From Leptolyngbya sp. FACHB-321 (lineage in GTDB: Bacteria > Cyanobacteriota > Cyanobacteriia > Leptolyngbyales > Leptolyngbyaceae): 64,000 bases of DNA. Where the stretch lies: assembly GCF_014695975.1 (NCBI RefSeq), contig NZ_JACJPI010000070.1, positions 1 through 64,000 on the forward strand, in the 5' to 3' direction. Under the pieces are notes generated by a model, which saw only the letters and a list, made by a program, of their open reading frames with translations, was not told the origin of the DNA and did no database searches. Below are positions 26,447 through 35,595 of this stretch, one piece after another; the stretch's first letter is position 1, and each line of letters begins with the position of its first letter. Made by a program: the position numbers and the translations under genes.

Positions 26447-26980
26447 ATGATGGAAACAACTAACCCAGCAAGCGTCAGCAGCCAGGTTCAAGCACAGGAA
26501 AATCCTCTCAGCTACCGCCCCTTAATCCTAGCCGGACTTGTTCTGGGGCTAGGACAGGGCGGTTTTTTTGATGGCATTGTTTTTCATCAACTGCTGCAAT
26601 GGCACCATATGTTTTCCAGCATTGAAACCGATATGACGATCGCTGGCATGGAACTAAACACCTTTGGCGATGGTTTATTCCACCTCTTTGATTGGTTGCT
26701 TACGTTGGTTGGCATTTTTCTACTTTGGCGTGCTGGACAGCAAGCAAAGGATGCCTGGTCGGGTCGGGTGTTTCTGGGTGCGTTACTGCTAGGTGCAGGG
26801 CTCTTTAACCTGGTTGAGGGCATTCTCGATCACCACCTTCTAGGCATTCATCACCTGAAACCAGGTGCCCATGAACTTTTATGGGATCTTGGCTTTCTTG
26901 GCTCTGGCGTTCTACTGATAAGCATTGGAGTACTCTTAATCCAGGCAACGATGAAAGAATCTGGTACTTTAACGCCATGA
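26447..26980 (+). CDS. DUF2243 membrane protein
   Basis: 177 residues, four transmembrane segments. The family motifs GQGGFFDGIVFHQLLQWHHM and LVEGILDHHLLGIHH are present; the histidines and acidic residues inside or next to membrane helices suggest metal or haem binding, though no function is established. Its TGA stop overlaps the ATG of the following M24-like gene (ATGA), so the two are translationally coupled within the gal gene cluster. The link to galactose metabolism is unclear. Confidence 0.88.
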   Translation: MMETTNPASVSSQVQAQENPLSYRPLILAGLVLGLGQGGFFDGIVFHQLLQWHHMFSSIETDMTIAGMELNTFGDGLFHLFDWLLTLVGIFLLWRAGQQAKDAWSGRVFLGALLLGAGLFNLVEGILDHHLLGIHHLKPGAHELLWDLGFLGSGVLLISIGVLLIQATMKESGTLTP

Positions 26981-28089
26981 GCGCCAACACTATGAATGTA
27001 TCTGACGAAATTGCCCGCAAGCTAGAGTTAATGCGGGACGCACTGCACGAAACTGGAGCCGCTGGCATCCGTCTGCGTGGAACAGATTGGTTTGCTTGGG
27101 CAACGGCGGGTGGTTCTAATACAGTGCTACTGGCGGCAGAAACAGGAGTCGCTGAAGTGCTGGTGACGGACGAAGCTGCCTGGATTCTTACTGATGAGAT
27201 TGAAGCGCAACGGTTAAAAGATGAACAGGTTCCAGCTGATGCTGGCTATCAGTGTCACGTTAGCCCGTGGGCACAGAGTCGCGATCGCGAAGCCTTTGTG
27301 CGTGAGACTACCAGTAACGGCAAGGTTTTAAGCGATCGCCCCACTCAAGCAGAAGCAGCATTACCCCGATCGCTGCTGCACCATAGGCGCATCATGTTGC
27401 CCGGAGAACTGGAACGCTATCGGCAGGTTGGGCGGCTTGCTAGCGAAGCAATGACAGAGGTGCTAACGCAGGCTCAACCAACCTGGACAGAATATCAGCT
27501 TGCTGGAGCGGGTGCAGAAGCGCTATGGGCACGTGGTCTACACCCTGCCTTGACACTGGCAGCAGGCGATCGCCGCTTGCCGCTTTACCGCCATCCCTTA
27601 CCCAGTGGAGAGACGATCGGACGGCAGGCAATGCTGGTCTTTTGCGCTCGCGGTAGTGGGTTGATCGTGAGCTTGACTCGCTTCGTTTGTTTTGGTGGCT
27701 TCACGGCAGAAGACAAGCAGTTGCATCGTACCATTGCGGAAATTGAGGCAGTGGCGCTCAAGCATTCTCAAGTAGAAGCGCCCTTAAATGAGGTGTATAA
27801 CGCACTAGCGACAGCCTATGAACAGCAGGGCTATCCACACGCTATTCAAGAGCATCATCAGGGCGGTACGGCAGGCTATGGGGCACGCGAAATTGTCGCA
27901 ACGCCGGAAACCAGCGATCGTTTGGCTGCAAACATGATCATTGCCTGGAATCCCAGCATTCCGGGTGCAAAGATTGAAGATACATTTGTCTTAAATGCGG
28001 ATCACAGCCTGGAGAATTTAAGTTTTGACACTCACTTTCCTCATGTTGAAATTGAAGGTCGGCTGCGCCCTGTACCCCTTGAACGATGA
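26977..28089 (+). CDS. M24 (Xaa-Pro aminopeptidase-like) protein lacking most metal ligands
   Basis: 370 residues in the pita-bread fold of M24 peptidases: an N-terminal creatinase-like domain (about 1-140) and a C-terminal domain. Of the five usual metal ligands, both Asp appear lost (LVFCARG and IVSLTRF where D-A-G and D-x-TR are expected), and the first Glu is also lost (IIAWNPS for V-E-P). His in EHHQGG and Glu in KIEDTF remain. It is therefore probably not a metallopeptidase and may bind a small molecule. I chose the ATG at 26977, coupled to the previous stop; the longer frame upstream lies inside the DUF2243 gene. Its own stop overlaps galK by 4 bp. Confidence 0.82.
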   Translation: MSANTMNVSDEIARKLELMRDALHETGAAGIRLRGTDWFAWATAGGSNTVLLAAETGVAEVLVTDEAAWILTDEIEAQRLKDEQVPADAGYQCHVSPWAQSRDREAFVRETTSNGKVLSDRPTQAEAALPRSLLHHRRIMLPGELERYRQVGRLASEAMTEVLTQAQPTWTEYQLAGAGAEALWARGLHPALTLAAGDRRLPLYRHPLPSGETIGRQAMLVFCARGSGLIVSLTRFVCFGGFTAEDKQLHRTIAEIEAVALKHSQVEAPLNEVYNALATAYEQQGYPHAIQEHHQGGTAGYGAREIVATPETSDRLAANMIIAWNPSIPGAKIEDTFVLNADHSLENLSFDTHFPHVEIEGRLRPVPLER

Positions 28090-29147
28090 TGGACTTTCAA
28101 CAAATCTTTCAGACAAAACCTGATATTGAAGCAAGTGCGCCGGGTCGCGTGAATTTGTTAGGCGAACACACTGACTACAACGATGGTTTTGTGCTGCCAA
28201 CGGCAATTCCACAACAAACAAACGTTTCAATTGGATACAGCCCCGACGATCGCCATCATTTCTATTCTGCTGAATTAGAGGAACGGATTGATGTTGAGCC
28301 AACAGCAATGGCTCTCGAAGGCTTTGCCAGCTATGTCAACGGCTGCATTCAAGTATTGAAACAAGCAGGCTATGAAAGCCCTCCTGTTAATGTTTTTGTC
28401 ACCTCATCAGTGCCGATCGGCTCAGGCTTGTCTAGCAGCGCGGCATTAGAAGTGGCAACGCTGCGAGCTTTGCGATCGCTCCTCAAGCTTGACCTTGATG
28501 ATGTACAGATTGCTCAATTGGGGCAACAGGCAGAAATTCAATATGCAGGCGTAAGCTGTGGCATTCTTGATCAAATGGCATCCAGCCTTGCCGATACAGA
28601 GCATATGCTGTTTCTAGATACTCGCACACTCGATCGCCAAATTCTACCGTTTCCTGCTGGGGCAGAGATTGTAGTGATTGATAGTGGTGTAGCGCGATCG
28701 CTGGCGAGCAGTGGCTATAACCAACGTCGATCGGAGTGTGAAGCCGCCGCCCGTCAGTTGGGCGTGAAGGCATTACGAGACATTAGCGATCCTCAAGCAG
28801 TAGAAGCCTTACCTGAACCTATCCGTAAACGTGCCCGTCATGTAGTCACCGAAGACAACCGGGTTTTAAAGGCTTTAGACGGTGTTTCGGCTCCTGTATT
28901 TGGTGAATTAATGAATGCATCCCACGTTAGCCTGCGAGATGATTATGAAGTCTCTGTACCCGCGTTAGACACGCTAGTAGAGCTTTTGCAGGGCACTCCC
29001 GGTGTCTTTGGCGCACGTCTGACAGGAGCAGGCTTTGGAGGCGCATGTGTTGCATTAGTCACTCTGGGAGAGGCACACACAATCGCTCAAACGGTGCTCG
29101 ATCGCTATAACGCCGCTGGGTATAACGGTCAGATTTTGGTTGACTGA
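28086..29147 (+). CDS. galK: Galactokinase
   Basis: GHMP-family kinase that phosphorylates galactose to galactose-1-phosphate with ATP. All three family motifs are present: the galactokinase signature APGRVNLLGEHTDYNDG, the ATP loop PIGSGLSSSAALE, and the C-terminal TGAGFGGACVAL. Its 353 residues are normal. The start overlaps the M24 gene stop (ATGATGG, two adjacent ATGs). It is the last gene of the cluster and supplies the substrate of GalT. A separate GalE epimerase is not in the window. Confidence 0.96.
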   Translation: MMDFQQIFQTKPDIEASAPGRVNLLGEHTDYNDGFVLPTAIPQQTNVSIGYSPDDRHHFYSAELEERIDVEPTAMALEGFASYVNGCIQVLKQAGYESPPVNVFVTSSVPIGSGLSSSAALEVATLRALRSLLKLDLDDVQIAQLGQQAEIQYAGVSCGILDQMASSLADTEHMLFLDTRTLDRQILPFPAGAEIVVIDSGVARSLASSGYNQRRSECEAAARQLGVKALRDISDPQAVEALPEPIRKRARHVVTEDNRVLKALDGVSAPVFGELMNASHVSLRDDYEVSVPALDTLVELLQGTPGVFGARLTGAGFGGACVALVTLGEAHTIAQTVLDRYNAAGYNGQILVD

Positions 29148-29599
29148 AGACTGTTTACCTTAGTTTGTGTATGGAGCATCACAGGTAAACATTGCTGCAT
29201 TCATTCCCAAGCCAGAGGCAATTGAAAAAGCAAGTTTATATGCTGAAACCATAACAAGGTTTTAGATTTGCATTTTACGTTTGCAAAATTGGCATCGCTG
29301 AATTGAGGTATGAGGGGCAGATCATGTTGCGTAGTGTGCAACCCTGGAACGTCTGTAAGGATGCCTTAACCCTAGCCCTCTCCGAATGGAAAAGGGGGTA
29401 GAAAGTCTGTTGAAGTGTTTCTCCCCAGAGGAAAGACTTCTTAGAAAAAAGGATGCAGCTTAAAGGATAGACCTTGTAGGAAGCAAGCCATACAAATGGA
29501 TGCGGTTACCTTAATTGCGTCTTTGCCATACAGGTAATCAACCAGCTAACCAGTGATGTCCTAAAACCATTTTTTTAACAGCTATAAATGTGAGGGGTT
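29148..29599. other. Intergenic region with repeat-like fragments
   Basis: Contains CTAGCCCTCTC and GGAAGCAAGC fragments also found at 36600-36730, of the kind common in cyanobacterial spacers. No gene is seen. Confidence 0.4.
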
Positions 29600-29854
29600 A
29601 TGAAACTTCAAATTGAATGCAACAAAAGTCTGCCTCAGCAGCAATCTTGTTGGTTATGTAAGCAATCGTTTGAGGTTGCACCCGCCAGAGTTATTGCCTG
29701 CGATGACCAAGGCAACGGGTATGGAGAAGTTTGTTCTCAATGCTTAGGCAAAGGGTTCGACTGGCTTAGCGATCGCTTTGACCATCTAAACCGACCGAAG
29801 AAACCAGTCTTGCTGCGACGACATCAGAAATTAGCTGTACCTGTTAGTGCTTGA
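29600..29854 (+). CDS. Small zinc-ribbon protein
   Basis: 84 residues with paired cysteines CWLC (about 18-21) and CSQC (about 46-49), spaced as a zinc ribbon or treble clef. A basic tail follows. No enzymatic domain is seen; it may bind nucleic acid or protein. A GTGAGGGG sequence lies before the ATG. The next small gene follows at once, then the hemerythrin gene, so the three may form an operon. Confidence 0.7.
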   Translation: MKLQIECNKSLPQQQSCWLCKQSFEVAPARVIACDDQGNGYGEVCSQCLGKGFDWLSDRFDHLNRPKKPVLLRRHQKLAVPVSA

Positions 29855-29865
29855 AGCTGAAATTA

Positions 29866-30111
29866 ATGATCAGTAAACAACCTATGAGCATTGACTCAGA
29901 ACAACAGAGCAACGTCGCAATGATTCACCAATCAATTAACGAACTTCATCAACTGCTTTCTGACTTAGAAGTACAGAGCAAGTTAGGTCTTTTAATTGAG
30001 CCACTGAAATTAGAAACGATTGAAGTGGTCGCGCCAGAGGCTCAATTGCCCATTTTGGATGATGGCTACTTCCGGGTAGATGAGTTGAATGGATTTAGAG
30101 CGTGTGATTAG
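29866..30111 (+). CDS. Small hypothetical protein
   Basis: About 81 residues, mostly helical and acidic (INELHQLLSDLEVQSK), then a Val/Pro/Leu-rich end with a YFRVDEL segment. No family is recognised. A TTG at 29851 and ATGs at 29866 and 29884 are possible starts; none has a strong ribosome site. It lies 12 bp after the zinc-ribbon gene and 70 bp before the hemerythrin gene. Confidence 0.5.
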   Translation: MISKQPMSIDSEQQSNVAMIHQSINELHQLLSDLEVQSKLGLLIEPLKLETIEVVAPEAQLPILDDGYFRVDELNGFRACD

Positions 30112-30180
30112 TGAGTGCAAAGCATAGCATCACAGTAGTTTTCTTTTTTTCAATCGTAACTTTCAATAGGGGAATAAATC

Positions 30181-31221
30181 ATGGTTGCAACGTTAGATGA
30201 TACAAAGCGAATGACACTTGGCGAACGGCTAGCAGATTTGAAAGCCCTCCAAAATTTGATTATCGCCAATGATCAAAAGCTTATAGAGGCTTGTCCTGAT
30301 GCCGATATTCGCGATCGCCTTCAGAATATGCTTCAGGATGACCAAAAAAACCTGGGCATTATCGAAACAGTGATTGTCCAGTATGGCATTCCAGCAGAGC
30401 CAAGTGCCGCAACCAAAACCTTTACGCAGCAGTCTGAGCAGACGATGACAGGCGATGAGTTTACGTTCTATCAAAAACTGCTCCACCACGAATTGATGAA
30501 GCATGGTCAAACCATGAGTGGCATCATGATCCATAAGGCTGCTCAGGTGGTAGGGGCTGATATCGAAGTGGCAATTACTCCTTTAAACACCGTTAACTTC
30601 GAGAGCCGTGCTCACCAAGAACAGCTTAAAGGGATGCTGGAGCAAGCAGGCGTTCGAGAAATGACGGGTAAAGAAGCCAAACAGGGGCTGTGGGCACGAG
30701 TACAAGATGCAGTTGCGGCTTTATCGGGTATTGCTGGGAGCGTCATCACCCAAAACTCTGACAAGAAGGACATGAACATTCAGACGTTGATTCGGCTGGA
30801 TCACAATAAGGTAAATACCATTTTCACTGAAATTGGAGCCACAAAAGATCCCCAAAAGCTGCAAGAGTATTTTGGGCAGCTCTACAAAGATCTTTTGACC
30901 CATGCACAAGCTGAAGAAGAAGTAGTCTACCCTAATGTGCGATCGTTCTACGGCGATGGCGACACGCAGGAACTATACGATGAGCAGGCTGAGATGAAGC
31001 GTATGCTGGATGAAATCAAAGCGAGTGATCCTCATGCAGCCGACGAGTTCCGCTCAAAGATTAAAACGTTAATGGATGCTGTCGGTGATCATATCCGCCA
31101 AGAAGAAAGCACTCTGTTTGCTGCCATTGATAAAAATTGCAGTAGTGAACAAAAAGAACAAATGGCAACTGAATTTAAGGCTGCCAAAAGCAAAATTCAA
31201 CAGCAAATGGTAGCTATGTAA
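30181..31221 (+). CDS. Two-domain protein with C-terminal hemerythrin (HHE) domain
   Basis: 346 residues. The N-terminal half (about 10-165) is helical, with ferritin-like spacing of His and Glu (KLLHHELMKHGQ), and may be a four-helix bundle. The C-terminal half (about 200-330) is a hemerythrin-like HHE domain: LIRLDHNKVNTIF, LTHAQAEEEVVYP, DEQAEM and HIRQEESTLF give the His/Glu/Asp ligands of a di-iron site. Such domains bind oxygen, nitric oxide or iron and are linked to oxidative stress. AGGGGAATAAATC precedes the ATG. It lies among catalase, SDR and other stress-type genes. Confidence 0.85.
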   Translation: MVATLDDTKRMTLGERLADLKALQNLIIANDQKLIEACPDADIRDRLQNMLQDDQKNLGIIETVIVQYGIPAEPSAATKTFTQQSEQTMTGDEFTFYQKLLHHELMKHGQTMSGIMIHKAAQVVGADIEVAITPLNTVNFESRAHQEQLKGMLEQAGVREMTGKEAKQGLWARVQDAVAALSGIAGSVITQNSDKKDMNIQTLIRLDHNKVNTIFTEIGATKDPQKLQEYFGQLYKDLLTHAQAEEEVVYPNVRSFYGDGDTQELYDEQAEMKRMLDEIKASDPHAADEFRSKIKTLMDAVGDHIRQEESTLFAAIDKNCSSEQKEQMATEFKAAKSKIQQQMVAM

Positions 31222-31787
31222 TTGCTTTCAGCACATTACGTCCAGCAGATTGCTTGAATTAAAGAGCTTGTGGGGTGTAGCATTGCTGCGCCCCTTTCTG
31301 TTGCGCCATGTATTGTATGTACATTGTGAAGTTAGTTTAAGCTCTCCCCTGAGAAATGCAGTGCCCCTGATCTTTTTATAGAGGGTGGATTAAAGCGCAA
31401 CGAATACGTTAGTAGAAGGACTTGCTTAAGCACAAGTTGAGACTTCTAATATCGCGCTTCATTCGCCCCATAGAACTCAGTAAGAAAAATGTATGATTCA
31501 GCATTTTGCAACAACGCTGCTAGCAGCTTAATACCGGCCTGAAGTAATGCATTAGCTGCATTATCTGCCGTTGGTTTAAGTAGCTAACAGCGATTAATTA
31601 GCACTGACATTTCTTGCAGGATCACTTTTTTTACTGCTTTGATTGCAGATATTGCTATGGCATTTGCCTTCCAGTTTTTACTTGGCAACCTTTCGATCGC
31701 AGTTGGTATCTCTGTTGGCATCAATCTAACAGGTACGAATGACCAAAGTGGAGTATTCAAAGAACACAAATTTTTAGGAGCTTAATC
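31222..31787. other. Intergenic region with a possible small ORF
   Basis: Apart from the 42-codon frame at 31657-31785 there is nothing gene-like. A G/C-rich imperfect hairpin near 31271-31298 could end the hemerythrin transcript. Confidence 0.45.
31657..31785 (+). CDS. Possible small membrane peptide or remnant
   Basis: A 42-codon frame starting MAFAFQFLLGNLSIAVGISV and ending 2 bp before the DUF4383 start. It is one hydrophobic, glycine-spaced helix plus a short polar tail, similar in style to small IGVGIG-type membrane peptides of cyanobacteria. The same frame stays open upstream to 31591 without an ATG. It may be a real short gene, or the end of a decayed one. Confidence 0.3.
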   Translation: MAFAFQFLLGNLSIAVGISVGINLTGTNDQSGVFKEHKFLGA

Positions 31788-32252
31788 ATGAAAGCAGGAC
31801 AATACTTTGCTTTGACTATTGGCATCATTTTCGTGTTGATCGGTGTGGCAGGATTTATTCCAGACTTGGTTAAACCTCCGATCGCTGACCCAGATGCAGT
31901 GAACCTCAGCTATATAGAGGGGTACGGTTACTTGATGGGGCTATTCCCGATCAATGTGTTGCACAACATTGTTCACCTTACAGTGGGGCTGCTAGGTATT
32001 TTTGCTTCTCTCTCGTTGGGTAGTGCCCGCCTTTTTAGTGGAGTATTAGCGCTTTTCTACGGGCTGCTCACCATCTTAGGACTGTTTCCACCAACTCAGT
32101 CTATGTTAGGTTTAGTCCCTCTCTTTGGTAATGATCTCTGGCTACATGCAGGTACCGCTGTGATCGCAACCTACTTTGGCTTTCTCGCTAAACCCGACTT
32201 GCTGGAACTTCGTGAGCAGGGTCATGACGAGCAAGCTAATCCTTCAAGCTAA
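31788..32252 (+). CDS. DUF4383 membrane protein (paralogue 2)
   Basis: 154 residues, four membrane segments; shares GYGYLMGLFPINVLHNIVHLTVGLLG and AYFGF-like endings with the protein at 16131-16574. Function unknown. TTAGGAGCTTAATC before the ATG is a good ribosome site. The C-terminal 20 residues are charged. It is followed by the PhyH-type gene after about 155 bp. Confidence 0.88.
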   Translation: MKAGQYFALTIGIIFVLIGVAGFIPDLVKPPIADPDAVNLSYIEGYGYLMGLFPINVLHNIVHLTVGLLGIFASLSLGSARLFSGVLALFYGLLTILGLFPPTQSMLGLVPLFGNDLWLHAGTAVIATYFGFLAKPDLLELREQGHDEQANPSS

Positions 32253-32407
32253 GGTAAAAACTCAAGAGCAGCTTAAGATAAGGCTTCAATTCTATTGACT
32301 TAAAGAAATTGAGTTTTTTGAAGAATTGCTGGTTAGATCGTCATTCTGCTTTTGCGATTGGGGACAATAAGGAATGTATAGAGGGTTACGTTTTCTCTAC
32401 CAAAGAG

Positions 32408-33253
32408 ATGAATTTAACCCTCGCATTCCCAATTGGAGCGGATAGTAAGTTGGTACAAAGTGTAGAGACTGTATTTACCGAGAGTGAGCTAGATCGGTTT
32501 GCAGAAGAGCTGAATCGAGATGGTATTTGTGTCATTCGTGGCTTATTCGATCGTGACCTGATTGATCGCTGGAAAGTCGCTTTCGATGCCTTATTTCAAG
32601 AGCGGCAACAGCGACCTGGTGGTTTGGCTCCCCGTGGTCAGGCGCGCTGTTATGCAACGTTGCCCTGGGTAGCACCGTTTGCGGACCCGGCTGTATATGC
32701 CAATCCAATCATCCGGGGAGTACTCAATCGCGTCTTTTTTCAAGAGTACAAGCTGGTGCAGCTAGCGGCTGACATCCCCTTGCAAGGTTCACAGTATCAG
32801 GAGATTCATCGCGATTTCCGTCCACTGTTTTCTGATCAAATTGTGACCCCACTGTATGCGCTGGCAGTGAATTTTTCGCTAGTTGAAGTAACAGAGGCAA
32901 ATGGTCCGTTTGAGATGGCGCGTGGTACTCATGTGATGTCGCGTGAGGAAGGCTTAGTTAAGATCCATGCCGGTGAAATTCCGATGGAGCAATTTTATAT
33001 GCAGCCAGGTGATGTCATGATTCGATCGCCCCTGGCACTGCATCGGGGTACGCCTAACTTAACGCCACAGCCCCGACCTATGATTGTGATGGGTTATGTT
33101 ATGCACTGGCTTCATACTCAAAAAGTAGATCTCACACTGCCACGGGCTTATTACGAAAGCCTATCGCCAGAAATACAAGAGCTACTTCGATGCAGAGTTG
33201 TAGATCAGTTAGCAGACAGTGAAGTCGAAACTTATATCAACTTCGCGTATTAA
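32408..33253 (+). CDS. Phytanoyl-CoA dioxygenase (PhyH) family protein
   Basis: A non-haem iron, 2-oxoglutarate-dependent oxygenase fold, about 281 residues. The iron triad is visible as HRD in YQEIHRDFRP and the distal His in LALHRGTPN, with Arg a few residues later for 2-oxoglutarate. The substrate of bacterial PhyH members is very varied (ectoine, lipids, secondary metabolites) and cannot be fixed here. I use the ATG at 32408 (MNLTLAF); a TTG at 32309 would add 33 unlikely residues. It is monocistronic, with a hairpin 27 bp after the stop. Confidence 0.8.
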   Translation: MNLTLAFPIGADSKLVQSVETVFTESELDRFAEELNRDGICVIRGLFDRDLIDRWKVAFDALFQERQQRPGGLAPRGQARCYATLPWVAPFADPAVYANPIIRGVLNRVFFQEYKLVQLAADIPLQGSQYQEIHRDFRPLFSDQIVTPLYALAVNFSLVEVTEANGPFEMARGTHVMSREEGLVKIHAGEIPMEQFYMQPGDVMIRSPLALHRGTPNLTPQPRPMIVMGYVMHWLHTQKVDLTLPRAYYESLSPEIQELLRCRVVDQLADSEVETYINFAY

Positions 33254-33279
33254 GCAGATTCATGCAGCCACTAAGCATC

Positions 33280-33310
33280 TGAAAGGTGCTCTACAGTAGA
33301 ACACCTTTCA
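33280..33310 (+). terminator. Hairpin after the PhyH gene
   Basis: TGAAAGGTG/CACCTTTCA stem with an inner TCT/AGA pair and a short loop, 27 bp after the stop codon. The T run is weak (ATTTGTTT). Confidence 0.5.
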
Positions 33311-33598
33311 CAGATTTGTTTGGTAACGATAGACATGCTGGCGACCCTACTGTCACGATCGCTACACTATGACAGAGAGCACCAGCACACTTTATATCAG
33401 CCTCTATCTAGCGGTGAGAGAAGACAGGCTGAAGGACTGAAGTTGTTATCTCAGGCATTAATCATACTTAGCGTTGTGTAGCCCCAGACCATTTTTTTGA
33501 AAGCCTGAGTGAAGCTTAGGTTGAGTTTAATAAGACTCAAACAAGTTAAGGCTGGTGTTGAATTTAACGCTATTCAACCTAACTTGTAATTAATATTC

Positions 33599-33625
33599 TA
33601 TAGCAGCCTTAAATCAGTTATGAGA
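33599..33625. repeat. Dispersed intergenic element, copy 2
   Basis: TATAGCAGCCTTAAATCA followed by a TGAG-containing stretch, related to 9278-9303. Confidence 0.55.
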
Positions 33626-33759
33626 TTGAGACGCTTCGTGAGAAACGCTCCTACTGGAATCCATTCTTACAACCCAGATAGGAACGCTATTGTCTCTTTG
33701 AAAAGAGCTAATCTACTCAGAAAAACTCGTTAATTAACTGTGTAGAAAGCATAAACATT

Positions 33760-33948
33760 ATGTTTGAAATTGGCGAGTACGTACTAGATTAAAAAGCAGG
33801 AAAGATTGGCAAAGTAATTGGCTACGGGCGTCGAATGCTAAACGATAGCTATACAACGACCCTAAAAGTATTGGTGGATCATGCGCTTGCTTCTAACAAG
33901 CGAGGGTTCATCCAAGAAAATTTGCATTCAGCCCGGGTGAAGTGGTGA
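33760..33948 (+). pseudogene. Broken small gene, one in-frame TAA
   Basis: From ATG at 33760 to TGA at 33946 there are 62 sense positions in one frame, interrupted only by TAA at 33790-33792 (codon 11). The reading begins MFEIGEYVLD and resumes KAGKIGKVIGYGRRML, then a TTTLKVLV strand and a charged end. The pattern of strands and glycines looks like a small beta-barrel (KOW/SH3-like) protein. Unless the stop is read through, only ten residues are made. It is absent from normal gene lists because of the stop. Confidence 0.5.
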
Positions 33949-34031
33949 GGCTTTTATACTTTTACTCTTTAAAGTGAGTAGGAAAGGCTGGTTCAGGTAG
34001 TCTTTTCTTAAATGTGCCGTTATAAGTCATT

Positions 34032-35012
34032 ATGAACACCTATACCAATCCGGTTTATCAAGATTATTTCGCTGACCCCTTTGTTTGGAAGCATCAGGGT
34101 GTCTACTATGCGATCGGCACTGGTCCCGCAGAAGCAGCAGGGCAGGTGGAGGAGAAGTCTCAGCAGCGGGTCTTTCCACTGCTTCAGTCTGATGATTTGG
34201 TGAACTGGCACTCTGCTGGGAAAGCGTTGCTGCGACCCGATCCTACTTTGGGCAATAACTTCTGGGCACCCGAAGTTGCCTACTGTGATGGCACTTTTTA
34301 CCTCTACTACTCCATTGGGCATGAGGATAAACACCATCAATTGCGAGTTGCCACCAGTACTGATCCGTTGGGACCATATGAGGATACAGGTGAGCCGTTA
34401 TTAGACCCCAAAACCTGCCCATTTGCGATCGATCCCAGTCCCTTTCAAGATGATGATGGGCAATGGTATCTCTTTTACGCTCAAGACTTTCTAGATACTG
34501 ACAATGGTGTTCGGGCGGGAACAGCTCTGATGGTCGATCGCCTCAACACGATGACGAAGCTAGAGGGCAAAGCAAACGTGGTTCTCCGCGCTCGTCACGA
34601 TTGGCAGCGGTTTTTGGCAGATCGCCCTATGTATGATGATATCTACGATTGGCATACGTTAGAAGGTCCTTGTGTTCGTAAACATGGCGATCGCTATTAT
34701 TGCTTTTACAGCGGTGGACGGTGGGAAACTGAAAGCTATGGCGTTGATTATGGTGTTGCCGATCAGGTGATGGGTCCCTATACCGATGCTGGTAATGAAG
34801 CGGGTGCGCGGGTGCTGCGCTCAGTGCCAGATTATGTGTTGGGTCCCGGTCATAACTCGATCGTGGCTAGTCCCGATGATCAAACCGAGTATTTGGTCTA
34901 CCACGCTTGGGATACAGGAATGCAAGCCCGCCGTATGTGTATTGATTCGCTTCTTTGGACACCTGATGGTCCTCGTTCTAAGGGACCAACCTGGACGCCA
35001 CAAACTATCTAA
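34032..35012 (+). CDS. Glycoside hydrolase family 43 protein
   Basis: A five-bladed beta-propeller enzyme of 326 residues without a signal peptide, so probably cytosolic. The catalytic triad fits GH43: Asp15 (base, FADPFVW), Asp134 (pKa modulator, AIDPSPF) and Glu211 (acid, LEGPCV). Family members release arabinose, xylose or galactose from oligosaccharides; the exact sugar cannot be told. It lies between the gal operon and the Glf operon and may help recycle the same glycan. The ribosome site is weak. A long stem-loop follows the gene. Confidence 0.9.
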   Translation: MNTYTNPVYQDYFADPFVWKHQGVYYAIGTGPAEAAGQVEEKSQQRVFPLLQSDDLVNWHSAGKALLRPDPTLGNNFWAPEVAYCDGTFYLYYSIGHEDKHHQLRVATSTDPLGPYEDTGEPLLDPKTCPFAIDPSPFQDDDGQWYLFYAQDFLDTDNGVRAGTALMVDRLNTMTKLEGKANVVLRARHDWQRFLADRPMYDDIYDWHTLEGPCVRKHGDRYYCFYSGGRWETESYGVDYGVADQVMGPYTDAGNEAGARVLRSVPDYVLGPGHNSIVASPDDQTEYLVYHAWDTGMQARRMCIDSLLWTPDGPRSKGPTWTPQTI

Positions 35013-35595
35013 GTGGCTGAATTAGCTGCTGCTATAAATTGCTTAGTATCTATTTTGACACTGGCATAAAAAAGGAAAGAGAAGAAGTGTAGCGATCGCA
35101 GTAAAGATTTGCTTGACAGGAAGCAACTTTCTCTATGCAAAGGATTAGCGCTTCTTCTCTTTGTTTGTTTCCGTCTATACTAACTTTTGGTTAATAGATT
35201 AATCGCTTGAGAGACTGTTAGCAAAGGATTTAAGCTGTTTCACAGTTTTATAGCTTCAAATCTAGACTGGAGCCAAAACCTACGCCCAGAGCCATTTTTG
35301 AGGTTTGGATATCAATTCAGCTGCTTTATCTCAAAATTATTTTCATTCGTCTCTCTGTTGCTGGATAAACCTGAGAATATTTAAGTGTTTTGCCTTATAA
35401 AAGGCAATTAATTTCTCTTCTTCTCATGCAACCGTAGACTGATTAATTCAAACTTTAAGGACGTTAAAACGGTTATTAGTTAGAGCCATTTCGTTGCCAT
35501 TTTCTTTTTGCCAATGCTCTCTGAGATAGTAATTCTAAAGAGCAGGTTTTGGCTTTTCAAAAAGTTGAATGAAAATTTGATTCAGGAGAATTAGA
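35013..35595. other. Intergenic region before the manganese catalase gene
   Basis: Contains a stem-loop (35076-35162) after GH43 and the promoter region of the catalase gene. No gene is seen. Confidence 0.45.
35076..35162 (+). terminator. Long stem-loop after the GH43 gene
   Basis: AAAGAGAAGAAG pairs perfectly with CTTCTTCTCTTT across a 63-nt loop; TTTGTTTCC follows. It could be a terminator or a structured transcript end. Confidence 0.4.

Larger units (their letters stand above)
33254..33759. other. Intergenic region with repeats
   Basis: Contains the PhyH hairpin, an inverted pair ACAAGTTAAGG/CCTAACTTGT near 33540-33589, and dispersed element copy 2 at 33599. No gene. Confidence 0.45.
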
